A stretch of 64,000 nt of DNA from Pantoea sp. SOD02 (GCF_024707505.1 NZ_CP102604.1:496001-560000), one strand, 5' to 3'. Positions 1 through 9,484 are shown, counted from the stretch's first letter. The notes: generated by a model not told the origin, from the sequence alone. Translations and numbers: made by a program.

Positions 1-1
1 A

Positions 2-565
2 TGTATTAATCAACAATGTATAGGACGCGTCAGAACAGGTGAAACATTAAGCCAAACGGCTATGCGTATTTCGGATAATGGTAAAGCTCTGGTTTCTGGA
101 GCACTATCTCACGCCGGGAGAAATGTTGATGAATGTGTCGGATTTTTTTTTGTAAGCCGAGGCAGCGATCCATTAAATACACTCTGGAGTAACGTAATCT
201 TTCCTGGCGGAAGTTGTATAATCGTACCTCCAGGGAAAGATTTTTGTGAGATAAATACACCCTCTATTACGCTCAACCACGGTACATTATCGGTGACCGA
301 TGCCAACGGTTCAGAAGCTACAGAATGGATTAATATGCGTTGTACTGTTGCTACAAAAGTCACCTTACGGCTTGCTTCTGATATTGACTATATTCCGATG
401 CAAAACAACGCGCGTGCACACATAAAAATAAATGGCAAAAGTGTTGGTGGTCAATATGATTTTCCCGCAGGTGATACTCAGCTTGAGATAAAAAGCGTGT
501 TAGAGAATATCACTCAGGATGGTGATTATACGGGTTTCACTGTAATGGTTATTGAACCTGCATAA
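2..565 (+). CDS. MrpH-type fimbrial tip adhesin, C-terminal part (partial, cut by window edge)
   Basis: The reading frame is open from base 2 with no stop, so the gene begins upstream of the window; the first in-frame ATG at 62 is internal. The visible 187 residues look like the C-terminal pilin domain of two-domain tip adhesins of the MrpH family: an LNHGTL segment, a paired cysteine in MRCTVA about 35 residues later, and an alternating hydrophobic end (TGFTVMVIEPA) of the kind used for donor-strand exchange. Cysteines near the left edge (CINQQC) would belong to the receptor domain or linker. It would sit at the fimbrial tip outside the cell. The family assignment is by pattern only and the receptor is unknown. 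A lipoprotein gene follows after 19 bases. Confidence 0.6.
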   Translation, partial: CINQQCIGRVRTGETLSQTAMRISDNGKALVSGALSHAGRNVDECVGFFFVSRGSDPLNTLWSNVIFPGGSCIIVPPGKDFCEINTPSITLNHGTLSVTDANGSEATEWINMRCTVATKVTLRLASDIDYIPMQNNARAHIKINGKSVGGQYDFPAGDTQLEIKSVLENITQDGDYTGFTVMVIEPA

Positions 566-584
566 TGGAGTTTTTATTTCTAAA

Positions 585-959
585 ATGAAAATTATTCTAA
601 TACTAGTGGCAGGAGCGTTACTCACCGCTTGCCAACATAAAACTCAACCTGCCGAAATTGTTGATGCCGCTCTTCAGCCAGCCGAAATACAGAAGCAGGA
701 AAATAGTCGCCTTGAAAATTGTCACAGCGAACTTGAATCACTCAAAACCATTAACAGTGAAAAATACACGCAGAGCAAAAAGCAATTTGATCAACTGATG
801 CAGGGCACCGCGCAATATGCCGGTATTCGCAGCAATGTGAAATCCTCGACGCAGGAAACGGTGGATGCGCTATACCGCTATCGCGTTAACTTGCTGTGTA
901 CGGAAATCAGTAACACTTTGCTGAACAGTCTGGTGACATCTGAGCGGACGCCAGGATGA
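585..959 (+). CDS. Small outer-membrane lipoprotein of the fimbrial locus
   Basis: A 124-residue protein starting at ATG 585 with a typical lipoprotein signal: MK, a hydrophobic run, then the lipobox LTAC, so lipidation is expected at Cys16. The mature part is polar and largely helical, with two further cysteines (ENCHSE and LLCTE). An in-frame TTG at 552 exists, but it would put 11 extra residues before the signal and overlap the adhesin. The stop overlaps the next gene's start as ATGA (956-959), so it is probably translationally coupled to the FKBP gene. I do not recognise a named family. A role in fimbrial assembly or anchoring is suggested only by position. Confidence 0.72.
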   Translation: MKIILILVAGALLTACQHKTQPAEIVDAALQPAEIQKQENSRLENCHSELESLKTINSEKYTQSKKQFDQLMQGTAQYAGIRSNVKSSTQETVDALYRYRVNLLCTEISNTLLNSLVTSERTPG

Positions 960-1918
960 TGACGCTAAATCGTTGCCGATGGATTGGCTACTTTGTCGCG
1001 ACTGTCGCGGGCTCAACCTGCCTTCAGGGGTTTGCTGCCAACAATGGCGAGGTGCCGGCAATCCTGCATTTTGCTGAGAAATATCACGGCGAAAATGTGC
1101 CCGCCGCTGCGCCTGCTGCAATGCCGAAACTGGCCCACAGCAACGAGCGGGAGAAACTCACTCAGCAGATTGCGCAGCTAAAGCAGCAGCTCAGCGATCA
1201 ATCGAAGAAGATGAGTGCCTTACAAGCGCGGGTTGCAGAGCCGTTCGACGACAGCGCACTTAACGATGCGCGGAAGCGGCAGGATTATGCAGCGGGCGTT
1301 TCGTTGGGCGAAGAGATCAATCAGCTGCAGGCAGAACATGCGCGCTGGGGCATCGAAAGCGATAAAAAAATGCTGCTGGCCGGTATCAGCGATTCCCTGG
1401 AAAAACGCGTGCGCCTGCCGCAAGAGAAGTTGGTTGAATCGTTGAAAGAGGTTAATCAGCAAATCGAGCAAAAGCGCAGCGCGGCGATGCAAACAGAGCA
1501 AAACAAAACCGACGCGTTTCTGACGGAATTCAAACAACGCATGGGCGCTGAGAAGCTAGAGAGTGGCATCTGGCAGCATATTGAACATGTCGGAGATGAC
1601 GCGATTGCCGATAACGACATCGTCGATGTGGTGATACGCGAAACGCTGGCTGATGGTGAAGTGGTGCAGGATATGGAACTGCATAACAAAGTGTTGTCTC
1701 AGCCACGCCAGGCTTTTCCCGCTATTTTCCGTGATGCGCTGAGCCAACTGCGCAATCATGGCTCGATGACCATCGTGGTGCCGCCTGAGTTGGCTTACGG
1801 CGATGCCGGTTATCCGCCGTTAGTGCCGCCCGGCGCCACCATGATTTATCACCTGCGCATTGCCGATGCGCACGCTGCATCAGAACAAAACAATAACGCC
1901 GCAGATAAAAATCTGTAA
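956..1918 (+). CDS. Periplasmic FKBP-type peptidyl-prolyl isomerase
   Basis: A 320-residue protein with an N-terminal signal sequence (cleavage probable after CLQGFA, about residue 28). A short coiled-coil-like stretch follows at about 62-95 (EREKLTQQIAQLKQQL), then an FKBP_N-like helical region with a DYAAGVSLG motif as in FkpA/MIP proteins. The C-terminal FKBP domain (about 210-305) has the GSMTIVVPPELAYGD and YPPLVPPGATMIYHL segments typical of the family. It should be a periplasmic dimer catalysing proline cis-trans isomerisation and acting as a chaperone. It overlaps the lipoprotein gene by 4 bases and lies between an adhesin and a regulator, so its clients may be fimbrial proteins (inference). 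It is not FkpA itself: the N-terminus is different and the gene is linked to the fimbrial locus. Confidence 0.82.
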   Translation: MMTLNRCRWIGYFVATVAGSTCLQGFAANNGEVPAILHFAEKYHGENVPAAAPAAMPKLAHSNEREKLTQQIAQLKQQLSDQSKKMSALQARVAEPFDDSALNDARKRQDYAAGVSLGEEINQLQAEHARWGIESDKKMLLAGISDSLEKRVRLPQEKLVESLKEVNQQIEQKRSAAMQTEQNKTDAFLTEFKQRMGAEKLESGIWQHIEHVGDDAIADNDIVDVVIRETLADGEVVQDMELHNKVLSQPRQAFPAIFRDALSQLRNHGSMTIVVPPELAYGDAGYPPLVPPGATMIYHLRIADAHAASEQNNNAADKNL

Positions 1919-2069
1919 TCACAGAGCGCAATTGTCATCGCATTGATATGCAACACCGGGAAAACGCATATTCATCACGCGAAACGCTGAACTTGTCGAT
2001 ATCGATCTACTTCATTCCGGTGTTTCATTTTTATGAGTCAGGCCGCGCACAGCGGAGAAGGGTAATAAC

Positions 2070-2696
2070 ATGGCAACTGTAATCATCATTGACGATCATC
2101 CCATGATTCGGCTGGCGACCAAATTATTGGTGGAACAAGACGGGCATCGCGTGATTGCCAATGCCAATAATGCGCTGGAAGGCGTGCAGCGTATTTTGGC
2201 GCTGCATCCAGAAATGGTGGTGCTGGATATTGATTTACCGCCGTTTGATGGCATCGAAGTGGTCAAGCGGGTTCGTGGTGCTGATTATTGCGGCAAGATA
2301 CTGATGATGACCGGCAAGCAGGATATCAAGTTGGTCAAGCGCAGCATTGATGCCGGCGCAAATGGTTTCGTTTATAAGTCGAATGATTATCAGGAATTGA
2401 GTGCAGCGGTGCAGGCGGTGGACTGCGGATACAGCTACTTCCCGATGCTCGACGCCATTGCACGGGCGACATTAATTGATGAGGAGCAGGCCGATGAAAT
2501 GCTGTCGCTGCTAACCCGCCGGGAAAGGCAGATCATTATGTGCTTAGCCAAAGGGATGAGAAACAAAGATATCGCCTACTTTTTGAATATCAGCCATAAA
2601 ACCGTTAGCGCTCACAAAGTGAATCTGATGCAGAAGCTCGGCTTGACAAATGAAATGAAAATTGCTGAATTCATTGTTCGACACAATCTGGGCTGA
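2070..2696 (+). CDS. EvgA/BvgA-like LuxR-family response regulator
   Basis: 208 residues. An N-terminal receiver domain carries the acidic pair DD at 8-9, the phospho-acceptor Asp53 (VVLDIDLPPFDG) and the TGKQD switch region. A C-terminal LuxR/NarL-type helix-turn-helix begins at LLTRRERQIIMCLAKGM and continues with NISHKTVSAHK. Length and order match EvgA, BvgA and FimZ. The downstream hybrid kinase starts 2 bases after the stop, so the pair forms a two-component system. Start ATG 2070 has a GGAGAAGGG ribosome site just upstream. The 151 bases before it contain no gene and should hold the promoter. The probable targets are the adjacent fimbrial genes, by analogy with other fimbria-linked systems; this is inference. 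Confidence 0.85.
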   Translation: MATVIIIDDHPMIRLATKLLVEQDGHRVIANANNALEGVQRILALHPEMVVLDIDLPPFDGIEVVKRVRGADYCGKILMMTGKQDIKLVKRSIDAGANGFVYKSNDYQELSAAVQAVDCGYSYFPMLDAIARATLIDEEQADEMLSLLTRRERQIIMCLAKGMRNKDIAYFLNISHKTVSAHKVNLMQKLGLTNEMKIAEFIVRHNLG

Positions 2697-2698
2697 TT

Positions 2699-5600
2699 AT
2701 GCGCTACCTTCTGATTTTGCTGCTGTTAATTGCCACGTCCAGCTGGAGCGATTCAACGCCGCCACAGCGAATGCAGATCCAAAGCATATTAGAGTTCGCG
2801 CCGATTGATATTCCGTTATCGCAGACGGAATGGAATAAGTTACGCAAGCAGCGTGAGCTGCGAGTGGGCGTTTGGTCGATAGAAATACCACCTTTCAATA
2901 CTTATCCTGATATGGGCGTATTCGCGGGAATTAATGCGGATTATCTGCACCTGATTAGCACCAATCTCAATTTACGACCACGCGTATATCATTATAAAAA
3001 TCAGCAGCAAGCGCTTGCGGCGCTGAGTGCGGGACGCATTGATGCACTTTTTTATACTGCGGGTGAGAAAACCCCAGATAATAGTGACTTTATTGATACC
3101 GTCAGCTTTGTGCCCAATCAACCCGCATTAGTTAGCAAAGTCAGTAATATTTTGTCCGGGATTGACAGGACCAGGCCAATGAGATTGGCGGTGGCAGAAA
3201 ATTATCTTGATGACGCTGATATTAAAACGTTGTTACCGCTCGCGACTATCACGCGATATTTCAACGATCAGGTGGCGCTCTCATCCGTGGTTTCGGGAGA
3301 CAACGATGTTTATCTTGGAAATCTCACCACCGCGAATTACCTCATCGAAAGAACCTACAGCAACGATTTGGTGATTAATGATGTATTCTCTGCGAAAGAT
3401 CGCGGAACCCGATTGATTTTGCGTAAAAGTTCATCCGAGTTGTACAGCGCGATTAATAAATTTATCAACAGCATGCGACCTTCGCCCAAACAATTGATTC
3501 TTAATAATTGGGTCGCTGGAATCGATTATCTCACTTACCGTTCACCCATCGAGTTCACCGAGCGCGAGCAAGCCTGGATGGCATCTCATAAAAATGTCAG
3601 AGTGCTTTACGACCCGTTCTATGCGCCTTACACCTTTTACGACAATACCGGTAAAGTTAACGGTATCTCCATCGATCTGTTGCGCCAGGTGCACTTTCTT
3701 ACCGGTTTGAATTTTATCCCGGTGAGTGGAACCGATCACGACGATTTTGAAGATGTATTAAAGGATAAAAGAGGGGACTTAGTTGCTGGATTAACGATCA
3801 ATAATAATCGGCGTGATAATATCTTATTCAGCCGCACGTATATGCAATCGCCTTGGGTATTAGTGGTGCCTAATAAATCTGATGCTGATACGAAGCTAAC
3901 CGCAGGTATGCGTGTGGCGGTGCCCTATTATAATCCGATGCTAAATTATATCCGTAAGAACTTCCCGGACGTTAAAATTGTCATCACCAATAATGCCGGC
4001 ATTTCCTTGCAAATGGTCGCCGACGGCAAGGTTGATGCTTCTTTGAATGATTATGGTAATGCCAATTACATGGTCAGTCGTTTCTTCACCAGCCAATTAA
4101 AAATTGGCGAGCGTTTAACGACCGAACCGGCGGTTATCTCATTTGGCGTGGGGCACGATGAGCCTGAACTGCTGAGCATTTTAAATAAAGTGCTCGACCA
4201 CATTCCTGCACGCAATGTTTCCCTTATCGTCAACAAATGGCAGCAGGGCACGGATGTTAAGCTGAATACCTGGACGCTTTATAATCGTCAGTTTTACTGG
4301 TTAATCGGCTTATCGGTACTACTGATTGCGCTGGGGATGGCAAGGCTGTTTTCCATGCGCCGCGATATGGTAAAGAGAAAACGTACTCAGGAAAAAATGG
4401 CCGAGGAATTGGCGTTCCGGGAAACGCTGTTAAATGGATCGCCATCGCCGGTTTATGTGATTAACGCGGATGGCGCCACGCTTAATCAGAATCGGGCCTT
4501 CATTGAGTTCTTCTCCGCCGAGAAAAGCCAGTTCCAGGCACTTCCCTTGTACGATCAGCGCCATCCACTCTCTTCGATGTCGTCAGTAATTCTTCCTCTG
4601 CTCAAGGAGCCGGTGCAGACACCGCAAGTCAATTTCACTCATCAGGCGGTGCTTAATGACGGTATCAACGATCATGTGATTAAACATTGGGCTACCGCCT
4701 ATGCTGACGCCAATGGCAATACCGCTGGCTTGATTTGCGGTTGGGAAGATGTAACCGATACCGATAAATTGCTGCGTGATCTCTCGGAAGCCAAAGATCG
4801 GGCGGAGAAATCCAGCAAAGCGAAAACCTCCTTCCTTGCCACCATGAGTCATGAAATTCGCACGCCTATCAGCGCCATCATTGGTTTGCTGGAACTGACG
4901 GTGATTGATCAGCAGCATAAATCGAAAGACGATCCGATCATGCTGGCGTGGGAATCGGCGCAATCCTTGCTGGGCTTGATCGGCGATATCCTCGATATGG
5001 CAAAAATTGAGTCCGGCCAGCTTGAGCTGGAACCCAAATGGGTCGACCTTAATCAGCTGGTTACGCCCACCGTGCCGGTGTTTAACGGTTTAGCGCGGGT
5101 GAAAAATCTCACCTTAAACGTGAGAAGCCAGGGAGAAAGTGATTATGAGGTATATATCGATCCGCTGCGCTTTAAGCAGGTTCTGTATAACTTCCTGAGT
5201 AATGCTTTGAAGTTTACCGATGAAGGCGGCGTTTCTGTGGTGATCGATACCCGCCTAGGCGCTGACGGCCGCATTCACCTTGAATTGACGATTAGCGATA
5301 CCGGTGCTGGAATCAGTCCGGAGGATCAGAAAAAGCTGTTCCAGCCTTATATGCAATTAAGTGAAGGCCGCAAGCAAGCCGGCTCTGGTTTGGGGCTGTT
5401 TATCGCTGCCGAGTTGATTCAGCAGATGTCAGGCAAAGTGGATATGCTGAGCGCGCCAGGTAAAGGCACCTCGGTGATTATCGCCCTCGATTTGCCCGCC
5501 CGACCTTATCACGCGCCGGTGCTGCCACAGCTGGCGCAGGACGAGGGTGAATTCTCACAGTATTTGTCGATTCTGATTGTTGATGACCACGCAACCAACC

Positions 5601-6286
5601 GTATGCTGCTGAAAACCCAGCTGCAACGTCTGGAACATCGCATTGATGAGGCGGCTGACGGCGAGGAAGCGTTAGCACTGTGGCGAGATAATCACTATGA
5701 CCTGATTATCACTGACTGCAATATGCCGGGTATTGATGGTCTTGAGCTGACGCGCATCATTCGCCAGCAAGATGCCGACCAGCTTATTTTTGGTCTGACG
5801 GCCAATGCGCAATCAGAAGAGAGAGAGCGGTGTCTTGCTGCGGGCATGAATGAGTGTCTTTTCAAACCGTTGCGCCTTAAACCGCTTGAGAAAGTACTGA
5901 ATAATATCGTGCCACGCCAGCGGGATAATGCACTCGAAGCGATTATCGATATGGAAGAGCTTAAGGTTCTTACCAATAACAATCACGAACTCATCGTGTC
6001 GATTTTAAAGCTGGCAATTCAGGGTAGCGCTGAAGACAGAAAAATGCTGGAGACGCTTTTCAGGCAAAGAGAAAACAAGGATTTGGCGCGCGCGCTGCAT
6101 CGGGTGGCGGGCTCTTTGCAAGTTATCGGCTTAAGACGCGGTGAGATGCTGGCGGTGGAAATTGAAGAGCAATGCTTATCCCCTGAAACCGATTTGGCAG
6201 AGTTAAGCGAACCGTTTGAGCAATTAATGCAGGTGATGGAAGAGTTTGAACAATTAGCGCAGGCCTTTATCAGTCTCAAGCAATGA
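2699..6286 (+). CDS. EvgS/BvgS-like unorthodox hybrid sensor histidine kinase
   Basis: 1195 residues. A signal peptide is followed by two tandem periplasmic solute-binding (Venus flytrap, SBP_bac_3) domains at about 45-275 and 285-520. A transmembrane segment lies at about 530-550 (FYWLIGLSVLLIALGMARLF). Then come a PAS-like domain at about 570-690, a HisKA domain with phospho-acceptor His718 (TMSHEIRTP), an HATPase with DTGAGI and GSGLGLF motifs, a receiver with Asp1006 (ITDCNMPG), and an HPt domain with His1134 (ALHRVAGS). This is the full BvgS/EvgS phosphorelay. All phospho-transfer residues are present, so the protein looks active. Its ligand is unknown. It is cotranscribed with the regulator 2 bases upstream. 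Confidence 0.88.
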   Translation: MRYLLILLLLIATSSWSDSTPPQRMQIQSILEFAPIDIPLSQTEWNKLRKQRELRVGVWSIEIPPFNTYPDMGVFAGINADYLHLISTNLNLRPRVYHYKNQQQALAALSAGRIDALFYTAGEKTPDNSDFIDTVSFVPNQPALVSKVSNILSGIDRTRPMRLAVAENYLDDADIKTLLPLATITRYFNDQVALSSVVSGDNDVYLGNLTTANYLIERTYSNDLVINDVFSAKDRGTRLILRKSSSELYSAINKFINSMRPSPKQLILNNWVAGIDYLTYRSPIEFTEREQAWMASHKNVRVLYDPFYAPYTFYDNTGKVNGISIDLLRQVHFLTGLNFIPVSGTDHDDFEDVLKDKRGDLVAGLTINNNRRDNILFSRTYMQSPWVLVVPNKSDADTKLTAGMRVAVPYYNPMLNYIRKNFPDVKIVITNNAGISLQMVADGKVDASLNDYGNANYMVSRFFTSQLKIGERLTTEPAVISFGVGHDEPELLSILNKVLDHIPARNVSLIVNKWQQGTDVKLNTWTLYNRQFYWLIGLSVLLIALGMARLFSMRRDMVKRKRTQEKMAEELAFRETLLNGSPSPVYVINADGATLNQNRAFIEFFSAEKSQFQALPLYDQRHPLSSMSSVILPLLKEPVQTPQVNFTHQAVLNDGINDHVIKHWATAYADANGNTAGLICGWEDVTDTDKLLRDLSEAKDRAEKSSKAKTSFLATMSHEIRTPISAIIGLLELTVIDQQHKSKDDPIMLAWESAQSLLGLIGDILDMAKIESGQLELEPKWVDLNQLVTPTVPVFNGLARVKNLTLNVRSQGESDYEVYIDPLRFKQVLYNFLSNALKFTDEGGVSVVIDTRLGADGRIHLELTISDTGAGISPEDQKKLFQPYMQLSEGRKQAGSGLGLFIAAELIQQMSGKVDMLSAPGKGTSVIIALDLPARPYHAPVLPQLAQDEGEFSQYLSILIVDDHATNRMLLKTQLQRLEHRIDEAADGEEALALWRDNHYDLIITDCNMPGIDGLELTRIIRQQDADQLIFGLTANAQSEERERCLAAGMNECLFKPLRLKPLEKVLNNIVPRQRDNALEAIIDMEELKVLTNNNHELIVSILKLAIQGSAEDRKMLETLFRQRENKDLARALHRVAGSLQVIGLRRGEMLAVEIEEQCLSPETDLAELSEPFEQLMQVMEEFEQLAQAFISLKQ

Positions 6287-6327
6287 GGAGTGGCCGGACA
6301 TATCCGTTGCGCGGCCGTTTCTCAGTA

Positions 6328-6603
6328 TTAGAGATAATCGAATTTCACAATCTTCGCGTTATGAACCGATTCAATACTGACTTGTGCGCTGTGGTCGGGT
6401 AACGATTGCTGAGCCTGACTTAGGTTAATCTGACGGATGTTGGTCTGCGACGCTTGATTACAACTGACGTTGAGTTGGCTGTTAATGGATGCCGTGCTGC
6501 AAGGGGCAACGACAATCGAGCCATTGAAGGTTATGACGCCGCTGGTTGCGGCTACGGCTGGAAACATCCACATGCTGACCAATACGATTATCAATTTCTT
6601 CAT
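6328..6603 (-). CDS. Small fimbrial-like secreted protein (orphan)
   Basis: 91 residues starting at ATG 6603 behind a strong GGAGG site; the preceding codon is TTG. It has a signal peptide ending at AVAA, then SGVITFNGSIVVAPC. That motif is the first strand and first cysteine of type-1 pilins; a second cysteine (NVSCNQ) follows. A normal pilin has about 150-160 mature residues and a conserved C-terminal strand, so this is either half-length or a distinct small family. It is convergent with the hybrid kinase, whose stop lies 41 bases away. Possible roles are a minor subunit, a terminator of assembly, or a degraded remnant; the sequence does not decide between these. Confidence 0.65.
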   Translation of the reverse strand: MKKLIIVLVSMWMFPAVAATSGVITFNGSIVVAPCSTASINSQLNVSCNQASQTNIRQINLSQAQQSLPDHSAQVSIESVHNAKIVKFDYL

Positions 6604-6745
6604 CAATAAATCCTCCAGGTGACGTTTTACCTATCGGCAATAAGCCTTAAACCTTGAGTATGGTCTTAAAGTTGTCTGGCACTGGATTGAGATCGAGAGT
6701 TTGAGGGATTTAACCGGCTGATTTGAATCTGGGGAAGGTTGAGCA

Positions 6746-6781
6746 ACGAAAAAAGGGTACTAGCGTTAACCAGTACCCTTT
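6746..6781 (-). terminator. Rho-independent terminator downstream of tRNA-Phe
   Basis: A perfect 10-base stem, AAAGGGTACT (6752-6761) with AGTACCCTTT (6772-6781), closes a 10-base loop. Read on the minus strand it is followed by a run of six T. It lies 91 bases beyond the CCA end of the tRNA. Confidence 0.85.
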
Positions 6782-6871
6782 CTGGAAGGCTTGGTGCTTC
6801 AATGTTGCTTTGAACACCACCTTCTCTAAACACCCGTCAGAACTCTTCATTCTAACCAGCGTTTCAATATA

Positions 6872-6947
6872 TGGTGCCCGGACGCGGAATCGAACCACGG
6901 ACACGGGGATTTTCAATCCCCTGCTCTACCGACTGAGCTATCCGGGC
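6872..6947 (-). tRNA. pheU: tRNA-Phe (anticodon GAA)
   Basis: A 76-base tRNA on the minus strand. The acceptor GCCCGGA pairs with TCCGGGC and is followed by ACCA. The D-arm is GCTCAGTCGGTAGAGC. The anticodon stem-loop GGGGATTGAAAATCCCC reads GAA in the loop, and the T-arm contains GGTTCGATTCC. The 3' CCA is encoded. It matches the E. coli tRNA-Phe except for a compensated pair in the T-stem. Position beside yjdC and dsbD corresponds to the E. coli pheU locus. This tRNA is a frequent integration site for islands; the accessory block of the window lies on its 3' side. Confidence 0.97.
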
Positions 6948-6957
6948 AACGGGGCGC

Positions 6958-6986
6958 ATTAAACCCTAATGGCTTATCGTCGTCAA
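6958..6986 (-). promoter_or_regulatory. Promoter of tRNA-Phe
   Basis: On the minus strand TTGACG (6981-6986) and TTTAAT (6958-6963) are spaced by exactly 17 bases. A GC-rich stretch GCGCCCC directly follows, as expected of a stringently controlled stable-RNA promoter. Confidence 0.75.
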
Positions 6987-7055
6987 CGGCTTTCGTCAAA
7001 AAAGCGTAGCAATCGTGATTGATTGCTTGCTTTTCAGACAAGATGGATAAAAAGG

Positions 7056-7634
7056 CTACGCCAGCGCTCCATTTTTGCGGCACAGCGCGATGCCGAGTAC
7101 ATCTTCCGCCAGGCGGCGCGCCGTCGCCACATCCTGCACGTTGCGTTTCACCAGCAGCTTGCTCAGGCAACCTTCCAGAATCAGCTCCATCTGATCGGCC
7201 ACCATGGTGGGATTATCCAGCGCTAAATCGACCAGAATTTCATGGGTAAATTGCCAGGAACTGCGCTTTTGCTGTTCGGCTAGCTGATGCACCGGCTGAT
7301 CGGGTTGCGGATAGAAGCTGCAGGCGGCGATAAACAGGCAGCCGGGAAAGCGGCCTTTGCTGACGTGTTCACTCAGCACTTCGTAGCGGGCTAACAGCTT
7401 TTGTTCGGCGCTGAGATGTTCATTGAGCTGCACCTGACGACGCCAGCTATCAATCTGCTGGCCGTGATAGCGCAGTGCGTCGTACAGCAAGGCATCACGA
7501 TCGGGCCAGAAACGCGTTAGCTGTTCCGATTCAAGACCGGTTTCGCCAGCCAGTTGGGACAGGGAAGTGGTGGCGGCCAGGCCGCTCTGTTCGAGCACAT
7601 TCAACGCATGCTCGAGTATTTGTTCACGTTGCAA
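7056..7634 (-). CDS. yjdC: TetR/AcrR-family regulator YjdC
   Basis: 192 residues, of the same length and closely similar sequence to E. coli YjdC: it starts MQRE, has RFWPDRDALLYDALRY after the helix-turn-helix, and the ligand domain contains GCLFIAACSFYP and HQLAEQQK. The start is TTG at 7634 with an AGAGGAG site in front; no ATG fits the family start. It lies downstream of dsbD on the same strand, as in E. coli, with a strong GC hairpin (7657-7678) lacking a T-run between them. The N-terminal 50 residues form the DNA-binding domain. Targets are not known from the sequence. Confidence 0.88.
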   Translation of the reverse strand: MQREQILEHALNVLEQSGLAATTSLSQLAGETGLESEQLTRFWPDRDALLYDALRYHGQQIDSWRRQVQLNEHLSAEQKLLARYEVLSEHVSKGRFPGCLFIAACSFYPQPDQPVHQLAEQQKRSSWQFTHEILVDLALDNPTMVADQMELILEGCLSKLLVKRNVQDVATARRLAEDVLGIALCRKNGALA

Positions 7635-7700
7635 GTGACTCTCCTCTGGAATGCGGGCCCGCTCGCGGACGAGCGGGCAGTGTTCTGCTGACAGTGTCGT

Positions 7701-9401
7701 TTAACGTGACAAATTCTGCAAATGCGCACGGAAATCGGCGGCGTTGAGGAAGCCGGTGACGCGCGAATCAGGGATCTCTTTGCCTTGCGCGTCGAAGAAC
7801 AGAATGGTCGGCAAACCTAAAACCTGCAGATGCTGCAACAGCGCGTTGTCCTGCGCGTTATTGGCGGTGACATTGGCTTGCAGCAGTTGCACCTGACTTA
7901 ATGCGTTACGCACACCTTCATCGCTGAAGGTGTATTTCTCGAACTCTTTGCAGGCCACGCACCAGTCGGCATACAAATCGACCATAGTGATGCGGCCTTG
8001 CGCCTGCTGCAGCGCACTATCGAGCTGCTCGCTGCTATTGATGGTTTGGAACGGCAGATGCGCCACGGCTTGCGCGCTGTTGCTGCTGCCAAACGCCCAA
8101 TCTTGTAACGGGCGAGCACTGACCAGCGCGGCGGCGAGCATGATGATCTGCAGCACACGCCATTTACCGCTGGCGCGCAGGCTGAGGCTGAATGCCCAGG
8201 CAAAAAACGCCACGCCGAGCAGGCTCCACAAGCGTAAGCCCCACAGATCGCCGATCACGCGTTCCAGCAGAAATACCGGCAGTGCCAGAATCACAAAGCC
8301 AAAACCTTCTTTGACGGTTTGCATCCATGGCCCGCTTTTCGGCAGCAGCTTGTTGCCAAACATGGTCACGGCAATCAGCGGCAGGCCCATGCCGAAGGCA
8401 TACAGCCACAGCGTGCCAGCACCGGCCCACAGATTACCGCTCTGCGCGATATACAGCAGAATGGCGCTGAGTGGTGCGGTGGTGCAGGGCGAGCAGATCA
8501 ATCCCGCCAGTGCGCCCATCATAAATACGCCGGGCAGCGATCCACCTTGCTGGCGATTGCTCCACAGCGTCAGGCGCGTTTGCAGGCTGGCAGGCAATTG
8601 CAGCGAGAACAGGCCAAACATCGACAGCGCCAGCACGATAAACAGCGCCGACAAGCCCATTAACACGTAAGGATGCTGTAGCGCCGCCTGGAAGCGTAAT
8701 CCCGCCGCGGCGACCACCATGCCGAGCACGGTGTAGGTCAGCGCCATACCTTGCACATACACCATCGCCAGCGCGAACAGTCGCCCCATCGAATAGCGGC
8801 GCGGGCCACCTAAAATGATGCTGGAGATCAGCGGATACATCGGCAATACGCACGGCGTGAAAGCGACGCCAATACCAATCAGCAGCGCCCACAGCGGTGA
8901 AAACGGCAGCGGCGTGCTGTTTTTGGCGGGCTGCGCGCTGACTGCGGGCGCATCCTGATTGGCGGCAACCGCGCTCAGCGGTACGGCACGGGTTTCAGGC
9001 GGATAGCAGAAGCCGGCGGCGGCGCAGCCTTGATAGGTGACGGTGACGGTCGCGCCGGCATCGGCCTGGCGCAGCGTGATCGGCAGTTGTAGATCCTGCG
9101 GGTAGATTTCACTTTTGCCGTAGAACTCATCTTCGTGCGGCTGGCCCGGCGGCAACGTCAGCGGGGCAATCTGCGCTTTTTGCGGCGTAACGTGGATTTG
9201 CTGGCGATAGAGATAGTAGCCATCCTTCACTTTCCAACTGAGCGTCAGCTGATTGCCTTGCTGCGAGAAATCGAAGCCAAACGCCTGATCAACCGGCACA
9301 AAGCGGCTGTTGTTGTTCGGGGAGAAAAGTGAGGCTTGTGCCGAAAGGCAGAAAACCAGCGCCAGGCAAAAGCCGGCAAGGCGAAAGAGTCGTGCAGCCA
9401 T
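7701..9401 (-). CDS. dsbD: Thiol:disulfide interchange protein DsbD
   Basis: 566 residues from ATG 9401, which begins a proper signal peptide ([11 protein letters not shown]); a longer frame from 9461 would add 20 residues of no signal value. Three modules are visible: a periplasmic alpha domain with the cysteine pair in [13 protein letters not shown]; an eight-helix membrane beta domain with [14 protein letters not shown] and [12 protein letters not shown]; and a C-terminal thioredoxin-like gamma domain with [11 protein letters not shown]. All six redox cysteines are present. It carries electrons from cytoplasmic thioredoxin to periplasmic DsbC/DsbG and cytochrome c maturation proteins. In E. 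coli cutA lies immediately upstream; here it is absent and dcuA is next. Confidence 0.96.
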   Translation of the reverse strand: MAARLFRLAGFCLALVFCLSAQASLFSPNNNSRFVPVDQAFGFDFSQQGNQLTLSWKVKDGYYLYRQQIHVTPQKAQIAPLTLPPGQPHEDEFYGKSEIYPQDLQLPITLRQADAGATVTVTYQGCAAAGFCYPPETRAVPLSAVAANQDAPAVSAQPAKNSTPLPFSPLWALLIGIGVAFTPCVLPMYPLISSIILGGPRRYSMGRLFALAMVYVQGMALTYTVLGMVVAAAGLRFQAALQHPYVLMGLSALFIVLALSMFGLFSLQLPASLQTRLTLWSNRQQGGSLPGVFMMGALAGLICSPCTTAPLSAILLYIAQSGNLWAGAGTLWLYAFGMGLPLIAVTMFGNKLLPKSGPWMQTVKEGFGFVILALPVFLLERVIGDLWGLRLWSLLGVAFFAWAFSLSLRASGKWRVLQIIMLAAALVSARPLQDWAFGSSNSAQAVAHLPFQTINSSEQLDSALQQAQGRITMVDLYADWCVACKEFEKYTFSDEGVRNALSQVQLLQANVTANNAQDNALLQHLQVLGLPTILFFDAQGKEIPDSRVTGFLNAADFRAHLQNLSR

Positions 9402-9484
9402 AGCGAATGAATGAGCTCCGGTGGCGAATAGGTCGCGATAATAGCACGACCGCTTCGCCACGAGGTGTTCAGGATGTAACGGCG

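Noticed and set aside
7657..7678. GC hairpin between dsbD and yjdC as terminator
   Set aside because: Stem is strong, but there is no T-run on the minus strand, so it is not called.
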